A DNA stretch of 64,000 nucleotides, taken from Caecibacter massiliensis. GTDB lineage: Bacteria > Bacillota > Negativicutes > Veillonellales > Megasphaeraceae. The stretch's first letter is position 1; each line of letters starts with the position of its first letter. The stretch covers positions 2,140,774-2,204,773 of the forward strand of contig LT608311.1 in the NCBI GenBank assembly GCA_900095875.1. Direction: 5' to 3'. A program made the translations under genes and the position numbers. Below the pieces are notes generated by a model. It was not told the DNA's origin and made no database searches. It worked only from the letters and a program-made list of their open reading frames with translations. This document shows positions 9,718 to 18,588 of the stretch, one piece after another.

Positions 9718-9793
9718 TGGTGGACCATCAGGGGATCGAACCCTGGACACCCTGATTAAGAGTCAGGTGCTCTGCCAGCTGAGCTAATGGTCC
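9718..9793 (-). tRNA. tRNA-Lys (anticodon CTT)
   Basis: Folds as a complete cloverleaf on the minus strand: acceptor GGACCAT/ATGGTCC, D-arm GCTCAGCTGGCAGAGC, anticodon arm CCTGA-CTCTTAA-TCAGG with CTT at loop positions 3-5, T-arm with GGTTCGATCCC, discriminator A and an encoded CCA. It has its own promoter upstream and terminator downstream, so it is transcribed alone. Confidence 0.96.
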
Positions 9794-9826
9794 ATGCGAT
9801 GTGTCTTCTTGCTGAGCACATTGATA

Positions 9827-9855
9827 ATATTACACCAGTTGAAGAAAAAATGCAA
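9827..9855 (-). promoter_or_regulatory. Promoter of tRNA-Lys
   Basis: Minus strand TTGCAT, 17-bp spacer, TAATAT, ending 33 bases before the tRNA 5' end. Confidence 0.65.
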
Positions 9856-9896
9856 GTCTTTTTTTTCGATTTATACAGATGCAATGAGATAAAGCC

Positions 9897-9958
9897 GATT
9901 TCATGCCACGATTTCATGCCACACAGGTCTGTATATACAGCTATACGGACCTGTGTGG
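9897..9958. repeat. Tandem 13-mer plus strong hairpin 3' of the EamA permease gene
   Basis: GATTTCATGCCAC occurs twice in tandem (9897-9909, 9910-9922) and runs into a hairpin at 9919-9958, CCACACAGGTC ... GACCTGTGTGG, whose upper part continues as GTATA/TATAC. It lies 24 bases past the permease stop and may end that transcript, but there is no clear T-run. Confidence 0.6.
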
Positions 9959-9982
9959 TATGAAAAATCTGATGAGGACTAT

Positions 9983-10885
9983 CTATTGCTCTTTTCTGTC
10001 CGGATTAAACAGGATACGGCTGGGAATCTGGGCGGCAAAAATCCCGATAGACATGAGGATACATCCTGATAATTCCCGCAGAGTCATCGATTCACCGAGT
10101 ATAAAGAATCCAGCAAGGGCACTGAAAATCATTTCACAGCTGAGAAGAAGTGAAGCTTCTGTAGGTGGCACGTGTTCCTGTCCGACAATCTGCAGGGTAT
10201 AGCCGACACCGCTGGAAAAAATGCCGCAATAGAGGATGGGGATAGCCGATGCGGCAACGGCAGCCAGGGTCAGTGTTTCTCCCGCCAGGGGCATAGAAAG
10301 AAAGTTATAAATGCCACAGAATATGAATTGGCCTAAAGCTAGGTAGACGCCGCGATAATAGCGGACGAAGCGATCGACAATGAGGATATGGAGAGCCCAG
10401 AAGAGGACGCCGGCCAATTCCAGCACGTCGCCGATATTAAGTGGCTGGCCGTCACTGTGGAAGGCCAACAGGTACAGGCCGGCCAGAGCGGTCAGGCATC
10501 CTGCTATATGGGACAGACGCAGGGGATTGCGCAGGAACAGTCCGAGAATCGGGACGACGACGATGTATAAAGCAGTAATGAAGCCGGCTTTGCCCGCTGT
10601 CGTATAAAACATGCCTATCTGCTGCAGTGATGCGCCGGCATACAATACGAACCCGAGGATGGCACAAGCAGCCGGGAGTGACAAGTAGGAAGGAGGCGTG
10701 TCAAAATCCGGTGCCTGTTTACGACTGATCCACCAGACGACGGGCACAATGGAAAGGGCTCCGACCCAGAAGCGAATGCCATTGAAGGCAAAGACACCGA
10801 TCGTATCGGTGCTTACCCGTTGGGCGACAAAGGCACAACCCCAGAAAAACGTGGCGGTTAACAAGAAAAAACGGTCTTTTATCAT
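9983..10885 (-). CDS. EamA/DMT-family drug-metabolite permease
   Basis: 300 residues with ten hydrophobic segments arranged as two EamA repeats, opening with FFLLTATFFWGCAFVAQRVS and containing the second-repeat pattern PPTEASLLLSCEMIFSALAG near residue 240. Such transporters export metabolites or amino acids; the substrate is unknown. AAAGGA lies 10 bases before ATG 10885. An upstream ATG at 10894 is out of frame. The gene stands alone, divergent from pncB. Confidence 0.85.
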   Translation of the reverse strand: MIKDRFFLLTATFFWGCAFVAQRVSTDTIGVFAFNGIRFWVGALSIVPVVWWISRKQAPDFDTPPSYLSLPAACAILGFVLYAGASLQQIGMFYTTAGKAGFITALYIVVVPILGLFLRNPLRLSHIAGCLTALAGLYLLAFHSDGQPLNIGDVLELAGVLFWALHILIVDRFVRYYRGVYLALGQFIFCGIYNFLSMPLAGETLTLAAVAASAIPILYCGIFSSGVGYTLQIVGQEHVPPTEASLLLSCEMIFSALAGFFILGESMTLRELSGCILMSIGIFAAQIPSRILFNPDRKEQ

Positions 10886-11045
10886 GGTTATCCATTCCTT
10901 TTGAAAAATTTACAATATACGTATTATACCATATAGCGGCGTATTTATTTACTATAATTCTGCAAGTAGTTTTGTTCATATACGCCTACTACAATATGAC
11001 ATGACAGGTGTAAATCATCAATGTAAAGAAAATGTCAACGAATCA

Positions 11046-11075
11046 TTGGCATGGGGCTGAAATTTGATGTATAAT
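11046..11075 (+). promoter_or_regulatory. Promoter of pncB
   Basis: TTGGCA, 18-bp spacer, TATAAT; 29 bases before the start codon. Confidence 0.65.
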
Positions 11076-11104
11076 AAGGTCAATATGATTGGGAGGCGAG
11101 AATA

Positions 11105-12556
11105 TTGTATACAAATGCTTTGTTGACTGATCTTTATCAGCTGACAATGATGCAGGGACTGTATTTCGAAGGCAAACACAATCAGGCCTGCGTGTTTGAC
11201 CGGTATTACCGGCATAATCCATTTAATGGGGGTTATACGGTAGTAGCCGGACTGGAACATCTCATTGACTATGTCAAGAATATCCATTTCAGTGATGATG
11301 ATCTGGCTTATTTGAAGAGTACGGGGATTTTCGAAGATACCTTTCTGGATTATCTAAAACGATTCCATTTTACGGGGAGCATTTATGCTATGCCAGAAGG
11401 GACTGTCGCATTTCCGCAGGAAGTATTACTGCGTGTAGAAACGACAAAAGATGAATCCCTTTTACTGGAAACGTGCATGTCTATGATCATGAATCACGAA
11501 AGCCTGATTGCGACCAAGGCCCGCCGTGTCCGCTGTGTTGCTGGTGATGATACCCTGATGGAATTCGGCCTGCGCCGTGCCCAGGGGGCTTCTGCCGGTG
11601 TGTATGGTGCACGGTCTGCCATGATTGGCGGATTCAATGGCACGAGCAATATGCTTTCGGGAGCTAAATTTGGCATGCCTGTCATGGGGACGATGGCCCA
11701 TAGCTGGGTCATGAGTTTTCCGACTGAACTGGAAGCATTCCGCACGTATGCCAAACATTATCCCAACAGTCTTATCCTCCTGGCCGATACGTATAATACA
11801 CTGAAACAAGGGGTTCCCGATGCTATTACGGTATTCCGGGAAATGAAGGAAGCGGGAACACTGCCTTCTTTCTATGGCATCCGTCTGGACAGTGGTGATC
11901 TGGCATACCTTTCTAAAGAAGCGCATAAAATGTTCGCAGCAGCGGGATTCCCTGATGCCGTCATTGCCGCTTCCAATGATCTTGATGAAAACCTGATTGC
12001 CGAACTGAAGCTCCAGGGATGTGCTATCAGCTCCTGGGGAGTAGGGACTAATCTCATTACCGCCAAGGACAGCCCGTCGATGGGTGGCGTGTTTAAGATG
12101 GCTGGCCAATATGAAGGTGACAAGTTCATACCTAAAATCAAGATGAGCGATAATGCTGAAAAAATTTCCAATCCGGGCCGCAAGAATGTACTGCGCATTT
12201 ACGATAAAACGACGGGCAAGATGAAGGCCGATATCATCATTCTCGAAGGAGAAACGATTGATCCGTCCAAAGATCTGCGCCTTTCCAGTGATAAGACGCC
12301 CTGGCGCTCCCGTATCATTCCGGCTGGTTCCTTTACGGTAAGAACGATGTTGCAGCCGGTGTTCGTCAAAGGCGAACTCGTCTATACGCCGCCGACGCTG
12401 AAGGATATCATGGCATATGCAGACCAGGAAATTGATACTTTGTGGCCGGAATACAAGCGACTTGTCAATCCGGAAACCATGTGGGTACAGCGCAGCACGC
12501 GCCTCTCTGAACTGCGTCATCAGATTCTGACAGAAGAAGCTGCTCATTTTCAATAA
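11105..12556 (+). CDS. pncB: Nicotinate phosphoribosyltransferase, TTG start
   Basis: 483 residues. Converts nicotinate and PRPP to nicotinate mononucleotide in NAD salvage. Family signatures: N-terminal ALLTDLYQLTMMQG, RRAQG, the GTMAHSWVMSF segment with the histidine that is phosphorylated in this family, and IRLDSGDL for the phosphoribosyl site. The TTG at 11105 is the only start in register with the family N-terminus and has GGGAGG 9 bases upstream. It is monocistronic between a promoter and a terminator. NAD turnover also appears in the next gene (ADP-ribosyl hydrolase) and the sirtuin at 30.3 kb. Confidence 0.95.
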   Translation: MYTNALLTDLYQLTMMQGLYFEGKHNQACVFDRYYRHNPFNGGYTVVAGLEHLIDYVKNIHFSDDDLAYLKSTGIFEDTFLDYLKRFHFTGSIYAMPEGTVAFPQEVLLRVETTKDESLLLETCMSMIMNHESLIATKARRVRCVAGDDTLMEFGLRRAQGASAGVYGARSAMIGGFNGTSNMLSGAKFGMPVMGTMAHSWVMSFPTELEAFRTYAKHYPNSLILLADTYNTLKQGVPDAITVFREMKEAGTLPSFYGIRLDSGDLAYLSKEAHKMFAAAGFPDAVIAASNDLDENLIAELKLQGCAISSWGVGTNLITAKDSPSMGGVFKMAGQYEGDKFIPKIKMSDNAEKISNPGRKNVLRIYDKTTGKMKADIIILEGETIDPSKDLRLSSDKTPWRSRIIPAGSFTVRTMLQPVFVKGELVYTPPTLKDIMAYADQEIDTLWPEYKRLVNPETMWVQRSTRLSELRHQILTEEAAHFQ

Positions 12557-12571
12557 TTAGAATCTGGTTCA

Positions 12572-12617
12572 AAAGCGTACAAACGGGGATAAAATCTCTC
12601 TTTGTATGCTTTTTTTT
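12572..12617 (+). terminator. Terminator of pncB
   Basis: AAAGCGTACAAA ... TTTGTATGCTTTTTTTT hairpin with an 8-T tract, 15 bases past the stop. Confidence 0.85.
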
Positions 12618-12630
12618 CTCCTATCCCCTG

Positions 12631-12639
12631 TGATATAAT
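12631..12639 (+). promoter_or_regulatory. Extended -10 promoter of the ADP-ribosylglycohydrolase operon
   Basis: TGATATAAT, a TGn-extended perfect -10, with no good -35. It lies 41 bases before the start codon, directly after the pncB terminator. Confidence 0.55.
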
Positions 12640-12680
12640 AAATACGATTCTAATTTCTTTACCGGTGAGGTGATCATCAA

Positions 12681-13502
12681 ATGTGGGGAACAATTATCGG
12701 TGATATAGCCGGTTCTGTTTATGAAATGCCCGTAGATGGGGCTGCTTCCATCAAGACAAAAGACTTCCCGTTCTGGGGAACAGGCTGCCGGTTTACCGAT
12801 GACACGGTGACAACGGTGGCGGTCGGACAGGCACTGATGGAAAGCCGGATGAAAGGACAGGCGGTTACGCCTCTACTCTGTCGGTATCTCCGCTATTGGT
12901 GCCGCCGGTTTCCCGGCGTCGGGTACGGGCCGCGTTTTATCCATTGGTATGAAAGTGATGACATGGGGCCTTATGGAAGCTGGGCCAATGGAGCCGCTAT
13001 GCGCGTCGCTCCGGCAGGATGGCTGGCAGATACTCTGGCAGAAGCACAATATCTGGCAGAACTGTCGGCCGTAGTTACGCATAATACGGAAGAAGCTATC
13101 CAGGGGGCTGTGGCTGTTTCGTCGGCGATTTATCTGGCCCGTGCGGGCATCCGGCGCGATGACATACGTGTGTATCTCCAAGACCACTTTTATCCACTGG
13201 ACCGCAGCCTCAATGAGATACGCCGGGATTATGGGTTTACTTCGCGGACATCCCGGAGCGTACCCGAAGCCATCGAAGCATTTCTCGAAAGCAGCGATTA
13301 TGAAGATGCCGTCCGCAATGCTATTTCCCTCGGGGGAGATACGGATACACAGGCCGCCATAGCCGGCAGTATGGCCGAAGCATATTATGGCATACCGGAA
13401 AGGATGTGCCAGAAAGCGACATCCTATTTGCCAGCAGACATTCATCAACAGGTTGAGCGGCTGTATGCCTATATACATAACAGAAAGAGGGGGCTATCAT
13501 GA
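12681..13502 (+). CDS. ADP-ribosylglycohydrolase (DraG-like)
   Basis: 273 residues. The DraG/ARH fold binds two Mg2+ through FTDDTVTTVAVGQAL near residue 38 and SLGGDTDTQAAIAGSMAEA near 215, both present here, with GDIAGSVYE at the N-terminus. Members remove ADP-ribose from proteins or small molecules. GGTGAGGTGAT precedes ATG. The stop overlaps larE by 4 bp, so the two are translationally coupled. The target of the hydrolase is unknown; no matching ADP-ribosyltransferase is seen in the window. Confidence 0.9.
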   Translation: MWGTIIGDIAGSVYEMPVDGAASIKTKDFPFWGTGCRFTDDTVTTVAVGQALMESRMKGQAVTPLLCRYLRYWCRRFPGVGYGPRFIHWYESDDMGPYGSWANGAAMRVAPAGWLADTLAEAQYLAELSAVVTHNTEEAIQGAVAVSSAIYLARAGIRRDDIRVYLQDHFYPLDRSLNEIRRDYGFTSRTSRSVPEAIEAFLESSDYEDAVRNAISLGGDTDTQAAIAGSMAEAYYGIPERMCQKATSYLPADIHQQVERLYAYIHNRKRGLS

Positions 13503-14332
13503 TAGAACCAGAAATGAAAGAACGATATGAAAAATTACGCGCTATATTAAAAGAAATGGGAAGCGTCGTCATCGGCTTTTCCGGCGGCGTAGACAGTACA
13601 TTTTTGTCCTATACGGCGCACGATGTATTGGGGGACCAGGCCCTCGCTGTAACCGCCGTTTCACCGACGCTGCCGGAAAGCGAAGAACGGGATGCCCGTG
13701 ATATGGCTGCCAGCATTGGTATCCGTCATCTCGTCGTCCATTCGACGGAATTTTCTGATCCGGAGTTTGTAAAAAATCCTAAGAACCGCTGCTATATCTG
13801 CAAGAAAATCCGTTTTACTGCATTGGTAAATCTGGCAAAACAGGAGGGCTTTCACTGGGTTGTTGATGGAGGGAATGTCGATGACCTGGGCGATTTCCGG
13901 CCGGGGATGAAAGCTCTGGAAGAAATGGCTGATGCCGTCCGCAGTCCGATGATAGAAGCGGGAATTACCAAAGCCGATATCCGGGCACTTTCGCAGGAAC
14001 TGGGCCTCAGGACCTGGAATAAACAGAGTGCCGCCTGCCTGGCCAGCCGCATTCCTTATGGTGTGGAACTGACACCGCAGCGCCTTTCCATGATTGATAA
14101 AGCAGAACAATACATTGCGCCCTATATCACAGGGTCGCTGCGCGTCCGCTATCACGGCGATGTAGCACGCATCGAGGTGAGAGAAGATGAAATTCCGGCT
14201 ATCCTGGCTCACCGCAAGGATATCGTACAGGCTTTGCGCCGTTGTGGATTTACCTATGTGTCGCTCGATCTGGGCGGTTACGAAATGGGAAGTCTCAATG
14301 AAGTAATTGAAACAGATGAGGAAGATAAATGA
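13499..14332 (+). CDS. larE: LarE: sacrificial sulfur insertase for the nickel-pincer cofactor
   Basis: 277 residues. An ATP pyrophosphatase of the PP-loop type (VVIGFSGGVDSTFLSYTAHD, residues 20-40) with NPKNRCYICKK and the conserved Cys in SAACLASRIPYG, which donates its own sulfur to pyridinium dithiocarboxylate during synthesis of the lactate racemase cofactor. LarE normally works with LarB and LarC for LarA; none is in this window. Lactate racemisation is a known trait of Megasphaera, so the partners may lie elsewhere. ATGA overlaps at both ends couple it to the hydrolase before and nth after. Confidence 0.92.
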   Translation: MIEPEMKERYEKLRAILKEMGSVVIGFSGGVDSTFLSYTAHDVLGDQALAVTAVSPTLPESEERDARDMAASIGIRHLVVHSTEFSDPEFVKNPKNRCYICKKIRFTALVNLAKQEGFHWVVDGGNVDDLGDFRPGMKALEEMADAVRSPMIEAGITKADIRALSQELGLRTWNKQSAACLASRIPYGVELTPQRLSMIDKAEQYIAPYITGSLRVRYHGDVARIEVREDEIPAILAHRKDIVQALRRCGFTYVSLDLGGYEMGSLNEVIETDEEDK

Positions 14333-14967
14333 AAGTAACGAAACAAATCAAACAGGAAATGCTGCAGCGGTTTCAAGATCAATATGGCATCATGAAACCG
14401 GCTCTCCATTATACGTCGCCCTTTGAACTGATGATAGCCGTCATCCTGTCAGCCCAGTGTACGGATGAACGGGTCAATAAAGTAACAGCAGAAATGTTTC
14501 CTGCATACAATACGCCAGAAAAAATACTGACACTGGGCCTTGAAGGTCTGGAAGAAAAAATCCGTACCTGTGGGTTGTATCACAGCAAGGCAAAAAATAT
14601 TCTGGCTAATTGTGCCATTCTTTGTGAACAATATCATGGAGAGGTACCGCACACATTTGATGAACTGGTCAAACTTCCCGGCGTGGGCCGCAAGACGGCC
14701 AACGTACTGGTAAGCATTTTATACGATACGCCGGCCATCGCCGTTGATACCCATGTATTCCGCGTGGCGAACCGGCTTCAGTTGGCCATTGGCAGTACGC
14801 CCCTTGAAGTGGAAAAAGGGCTTCAGAGGGCCATTCCCAAAGAGTGGTGGAGCCGGGCCCATCACTGGCTTATCTGGCATGGACGCCGTGTCTGCAAGGC
14901 GAGGAAACCACTTTGTGACCAGTGTTTCCTCCAAGATCTGTGCCCGGGAAAGGAACAGGGTAAATAA
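14329..14967 (+). CDS. nth: Endonuclease III
   Basis: 212 residues. Base-excision repair glycosylase/AP lyase for oxidised pyrimidines. The helix-hairpin-helix LPGVGRKTANVLVS (about 112-125) holds the catalytic Lys, the Asp lies in AVDTHVFRVANRL, and the [4Fe-4S] loop CKARKPLCDQCFLQDLC has the canonical C-x6-C-x2-C-x5-C spacing. It overlaps larE by 4 bp and ends the operon or continues into the HD gene 66 bp on. Confidence 0.97.
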   Translation: MKVTKQIKQEMLQRFQDQYGIMKPALHYTSPFELMIAVILSAQCTDERVNKVTAEMFPAYNTPEKILTLGLEGLEEKIRTCGLYHSKAKNILANCAILCEQYHGEVPHTFDELVKLPGVGRKTANVLVSILYDTPAIAVDTHVFRVANRLQLAIGSTPLEVEKGLQRAIPKEWWSRAHHWLIWHGRRVCKARKPLCDQCFLQDLCPGKEQGK

Positions 14968-15033
14968 GATGGACCGGGGACAGGCTATGGACCAGACTTG
15001 TTTCAGACACAGCGATTATGAAGGAGCGGGAAC

Positions 15034-15822
15034 ATGAACATAGACCGCCATCGCGTCATCCAGCGCTTTACAGCATACGTTCAGAAATTTGATCATACCG
15101 ATGCCGGCGTCGTGCTCAAATATGAGCATTCCATGCGGGTGAGCCGGATTATAGAGGATATTGCCCGTGGTATATCGTTGTCTGACGGGGATGTAAATCT
15201 TGCCTGGTGCATAGGGGTGCTCCATGATATCGGGCGGTTTGAACAGCTCCGGGAATATCATACCTTCATTGATTACCGCTCTGTAGACCATGCAAAATAT
15301 GGCGCAAAGTACTTATTCGGCGAAGGCCATATCCGGGATTTCCTGACTGATGCGTCCGAAGACGACGTAATCCGGCTGGCCGTGGGACTGCACAACGTCT
15401 TTCAGCTCCCATGTGAGCTCACACCCCGGCAGAGGCAGTTCTGCCAGCTAATCCGGGATGCCGATAAGATTGACATTTTCCGCGTCTATGCAACGCATCT
15501 GGAGAAACCGGATAATGTCTGGCATACCGATTTGTCCTGGCTGAAAGAGCAGCCCATATCGGATGCTGTCATGGCACAGGCCCGAAGGATGCGGACTATC
15601 CGTACAGAAGACAAAAAGACCCGCATGGATTTTTATGCAGGCGTACTCTGCCTATATTTTGAACTGTCATATGCTGTAAGCCGGGAACTGGTAAAGGAAC
15701 AGGGCTATTATGAAAAACTCCTCCAATTCCATTCCCGCAATCGGCAGACAGAAGCCCGGCTGGATGAAATCCACAGTCTCGTAAAGTGCCTCGGAAATCA
15801 GCAGAATCAGGATGGTCTTTAA
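15034..15822 (+). CDS. HD-domain phosphohydrolase
   Basis: 262 residues. Metal ligands of an HD domain are visible: an N-terminal His in LKYEHSMRVSRI, the HD pair in CIGVLHDIGRFEQLREYHTF and the later Asp in IRDADKIDIFRVYATH. Such proteins hydrolyse nucleotides or phosphate esters; the substrate is not identifiable. GAAGGAG lies 8 bases before ATG. No terminator separates it from nth. Confidence 0.85.
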   Translation: MNIDRHRVIQRFTAYVQKFDHTDAGVVLKYEHSMRVSRIIEDIARGISLSDGDVNLAWCIGVLHDIGRFEQLREYHTFIDYRSVDHAKYGAKYLFGEGHIRDFLTDASEDDVIRLAVGLHNVFQLPCELTPRQRQFCQLIRDADKIDIFRVYATHLEKPDNVWHTDLSWLKEQPISDAVMAQARRMRTIRTEDKKTRMDFYAGVLCLYFELSYAVSRELVKEQGYYEKLLQFHSRNRQTEARLDEIHSLVKCLGNQQNQDGL

Positions 15823-15943
15823 ATAAATTTAAATTTTATTAGCGCATATCCCATTTACGTTATAAGAGGTGTATAATAGAATTCGTAATGATAAAATATT
15901 GGTAATTTTATCAGATAATAAAACTGATATAAGGAAAAGGGAT

Positions 15944-16882
15944 ATGATGAAGCTTTTAGTGACAGGTGGGGCTGGTTTTATTGGCTCCCACGTATTGGAA
16001 AAACTTCATGCTATGGTAGACAGGCAGGTCGTAGTCTTTGACAATTTGACGAGTGGTTCACCCGATAATGTACCGCCGGGTATGGAACTGGTACGGGGAG
16101 ATGTACGGGATACGGATTCCCTTGAAAGTTTGTTTGCCAGCCATGATTTTGATGCAGTTATCCATCTGGCTGCACAGACATTAGTGCCGACTTCCGTTGC
16201 CAATCCCGTGATGGATCTTCAGGTTAATCTGGAAGGAATCCTGCATATTCTGGAATGTTGCCGGACCTACCATGTACATCACGTGCTGTTTTCTTCCAGT
16301 GCTGCTGTGTACGGGGATAATCCGCATGTTCCTCTGGTGGAAACGGAACGGCTTATGCCTTCTTCGCCGTATGGGATTACGAAGATGACGACAGAACAGT
16401 ATCTGCGGGTCTATCATGAGCTGTACGGCCTTGATGCGACGGTCTTCCGCTTTGCCAACGTGTATGGCGAACGTCAGGGAGAAAAAGGAGAGGGCGGCGT
16501 AGTCAGCATTTTCTGCAAGCTCCTGGCGATGGGCAAGGCCATTACGGTATACGGCGACGGCAGGCAGACCCGGGATTTTGTCTATGCCGGGGATATAGCC
16601 GATGCCATCATACAAGCGTTGCCGCTCAAAGGATTTCACACATTCAATGTATCGACGGGAAAAGAAACGAGCATCAATGATTTGATCCGCTGCTTTGAAG
16701 ACGCTATCGGACACTCTGCCGACGTGCACTACACCGAAGCGCGTACGGGAGACATCCTTCGTTCCGTGCTGAGTCATGATGCATTGAAACAGGCATTGGG
16801 CATTGTTCCGGCTATGGAACTTCCCGAAGGGATACAAAAGACGTACGACTGGTATCAGAGCCAGCAATCAGAATGGAAATAG
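15944..16882 (+). CDS. NAD-dependent sugar-nucleotide epimerase (UDP-glucose 4-epimerase-like)
   Basis: 312 residues, extended SDR fold. LLVTGGAGFIGSHVLEKL is the Rossmann NAD site, HLAAQTLVPTSVANP follows, and the catalytic Ser and YxxxK lie in SSSAAVYGDNPHVPLVETE and SSPYGITKMTTEQ. Products of such enzymes feed surface polysaccharide or LPS synthesis. The frame is open 25 codons further upstream but AAGGAAAAGG precedes 15944; ATG 15947 is equally possible. The sugar cannot be assigned: GalE, or another NDP-hexose epimerase. Confidence 0.85.
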   Translation: MMKLLVTGGAGFIGSHVLEKLHAMVDRQVVVFDNLTSGSPDNVPPGMELVRGDVRDTDSLESLFASHDFDAVIHLAAQTLVPTSVANPVMDLQVNLEGILHILECCRTYHVHHVLFSSSAAVYGDNPHVPLVETERLMPSSPYGITKMTTEQYLRVYHELYGLDATVFRFANVYGERQGEKGEGGVVSIFCKLLAMGKAITVYGDGRQTRDFVYAGDIADAIIQALPLKGFHTFNVSTGKETSINDLIRCFEDAIGHSADVHYTEARTGDILRSVLSHDALKQALGIVPAMELPEGIQKTYDWYQSQQSEWK

Positions 16883-16891
16883 AAATGAACG

Positions 16892-16928
16892 ACGGAGGCT
16901 GTTCCCAGAGGATGGCTTCCGTTTTTTT
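16892..16928 (+). terminator. Terminator of the epimerase gene
   Basis: ACGGAGGC ... GCTTCCGT with one G-T pair and a 7-T tract. Confidence 0.8.
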
Positions 16929-17048
16929 GCTTTGATTCTTTGTTTTTTATCTGCTTTGGGATACAATAATATTATGTAGTAGAAGTATACGGCAGCTGCA
17001 TAGGAGAAATGCAGCATGATTCCAGCCGGTATAAAGGAGTGAATGATG

Positions 17049-18002
17049 ATGAACCAACGTGTAGTCGTACTGAATGGTGCCAAGATGAATTATGATGGGA
17101 AACTGGATTTCTCCGTCCTTTCACCCGATACGGTCGTCTATGATGACACTCAGGCGGACGAAATTGTGGAACGGATTGACGGGGCGGCGGCCGTCATCAC
17201 GAAGGAAATGCCCGTTCCGTCTGATATTATACAACGGTTTCCCGACAGCGTGAAACTCATCGTGGAAGCAGGGACGGGCTATAACAATATTGATGTAGAG
17301 GCAGCAAGAGAAAAAGGGATTACCGTATGCAATATCCCGGCCTACAGCACACAGCGCGTGGCCCACACGGCCATTATGCTTCTCCTGAATCTGGCATCGT
17401 CCATGAGAGAGCAGATGGCTATGCTGGCAAAGGGAGACCGGCGCAACTTTACGGAACATCTCATGGTGCCCCATGGAGAAGTCAATGGAAAAATACTGGG
17501 CATTATTGGAGCCGGTCATATTGGCAGGGAAGTCATGAACATAGCCATCGTTCTCGGAATGGAAGTCGTCGTGTATACGCGTACGCCCCGGCCGGATGAA
17601 AATCACATTACCTATACGAATCTGGAAACGGTTCTCCGGACCTGCGACTATCTATCTATTCACTGCCCTCTGACGGACAAGACGCGTCATCTTATCGATA
17701 AGGACGCCATAGCACTGATGAAACCATCAGCCTGCATCATCAATACGGCCCGCGGTGCCATCATTGATGAACCGGCACTCATAGAAGCCCTGCAGGAGCA
17801 TCGTCTGGCGGGGGCAGGACTGGATGTGCAGGAAACGGAGCCACCGGCAGCGGACAGCCCGCTTTATACGATGAACAATGTAATCCTCACACCTCATATG
17901 GGCTGGAAAGGCTTGGAAACGCGGCAGCGGCTGGTTCATATCATAGCCGATGACGTCCGTCATTTCTTCGATGGGAATCCTATCAATGTAGTTAGTCAAT
18001 AA
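17049..18002 (+). CDS. D-2-hydroxyacid dehydrogenase (glycerate/hydroxypyruvate type)
   Basis: 317 residues. NAD-binding GIIGAGHIGREVMNIA at about 150, the catalytic Arg in NTARGAIIDEPAL, the Glu in LDVQETEPP and the His in LTPHMGWKG. The Trp after the His resembles the glycerate-dehydrogenase branch (TPHxAWA) rather than SerA, and there is no ACT domain. Three in-frame ATGs occur (17043, 17046, 17049); the third has the best spacing (9 bases) from AAGGAG. The substrate is inferred only to subfamily level. Confidence 0.88.
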   Translation: MNQRVVVLNGAKMNYDGKLDFSVLSPDTVVYDDTQADEIVERIDGAAAVITKEMPVPSDIIQRFPDSVKLIVEAGTGYNNIDVEAAREKGITVCNIPAYSTQRVAHTAIMLLLNLASSMREQMAMLAKGDRRNFTEHLMVPHGEVNGKILGIIGAGHIGREVMNIAIVLGMEVVVYTRTPRPDENHITYTNLETVLRTCDYLSIHCPLTDKTRHLIDKDAIALMKPSACIINTARGAIIDEPALIEALQEHRLAGAGLDVQETEPPAADSPLYTMNNVILTPHMGWKGLETRQRLVHIIADDVRHFFDGNPINVVSQ

Positions 18003-18045
18003 AATCGTTTCAGACAAGAACGTCGTTCCGGCGTTGAGGTCATAG

Positions 18046-18080
18046 AAAAATGCCTGCTTCTGACAAGACAGAAGCAGGCA
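18046..18080 (-). terminator. Strong minus-strand terminator just 5' of the plus-strand membrane gene
   Basis: Perfect 12-bp stem TGCCTGCTTCTG-TCTTGT-CAGAAGCAGGCA followed on the minus strand by TTTTTC. On the plus strand it has no U-tract and ends 9 bases before the ribosome site of the gene at 18094. The only minus-strand gene that could use it is rnhA, more than 500 bp away across the membrane gene. Confidence 0.7.
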
Positions 18081-18093
18081 GGGAGAACTGGAT

Positions 18094-18588
18094 ATGCAAG
18101 ATCGTTGGAAAGTTTCGGTCCGGCTGGCATCGTTTCTGGCACTGGCGCTGGTATTGCAGAGCATCCGCCTGGTCGTGCCGCTGCCGGGACCGGTAAATAT
18201 GTTTTTTATTGGCAGTCTGCTCAATGCAGTCATGATTCTGTCTATCTGGCAGACTCGTTCGTACCGGGCCTGTATTATCGGTCTGATACTGCCTATGGGG
18301 GCATTTCTGCAGGGACAACTGCCACTGGTTTTCCTGATTCCGGTCATCGGTCTGGGCAATGCCTGCTTCATGGCCTGGGTATGTCGCTTCCGCCGCAGCC
18401 GGGCTGCCCTTTTTGCCGGGCCGCTCGTGAAAGCGGGCATCCTCTATGGAGGTACAAACATCGTCCTCGCCATAGTGGCACTACCGGATGTAGTGGGGCA
18501 GACACTCAGCTTTATGATGAGCTGGCCTCAGATAGTAACGGGTTGTGTGGGAATCGTCCTGGCCGGTATCGTCTGGCGGCGGCTTTAG
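18094..18588 (+). CDS. Small integral membrane protein, possibly ECF transporter S component
   Basis: 164 residues with five or six hydrophobic helices and few charges. The N-terminal RLASFLALALVLQSIRLVVP followed by PGPVNMFFIGSLLNAVMIL is reminiscent of substrate-binding S components of energy-coupling-factor vitamin transporters, which use a shared ATPase module encoded elsewhere. I cannot name the ligand, and a different small-membrane-protein family is possible. GGGAGAAC precedes ATG. The last four bases overlap the convergent rnhA stop. Confidence 0.55.
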   Translation: MQDRWKVSVRLASFLALALVLQSIRLVVPLPGPVNMFFIGSLLNAVMILSIWQTRSYRACIIGLILPMGAFLQGQLPLVFLIPVIGLGNACFMAWVCRFRRSRAALFAGPLVKAGILYGGTNIVLAIVALPDVVGQTLSFMMSWPQIVTGCVGIVLAGIVWRRL

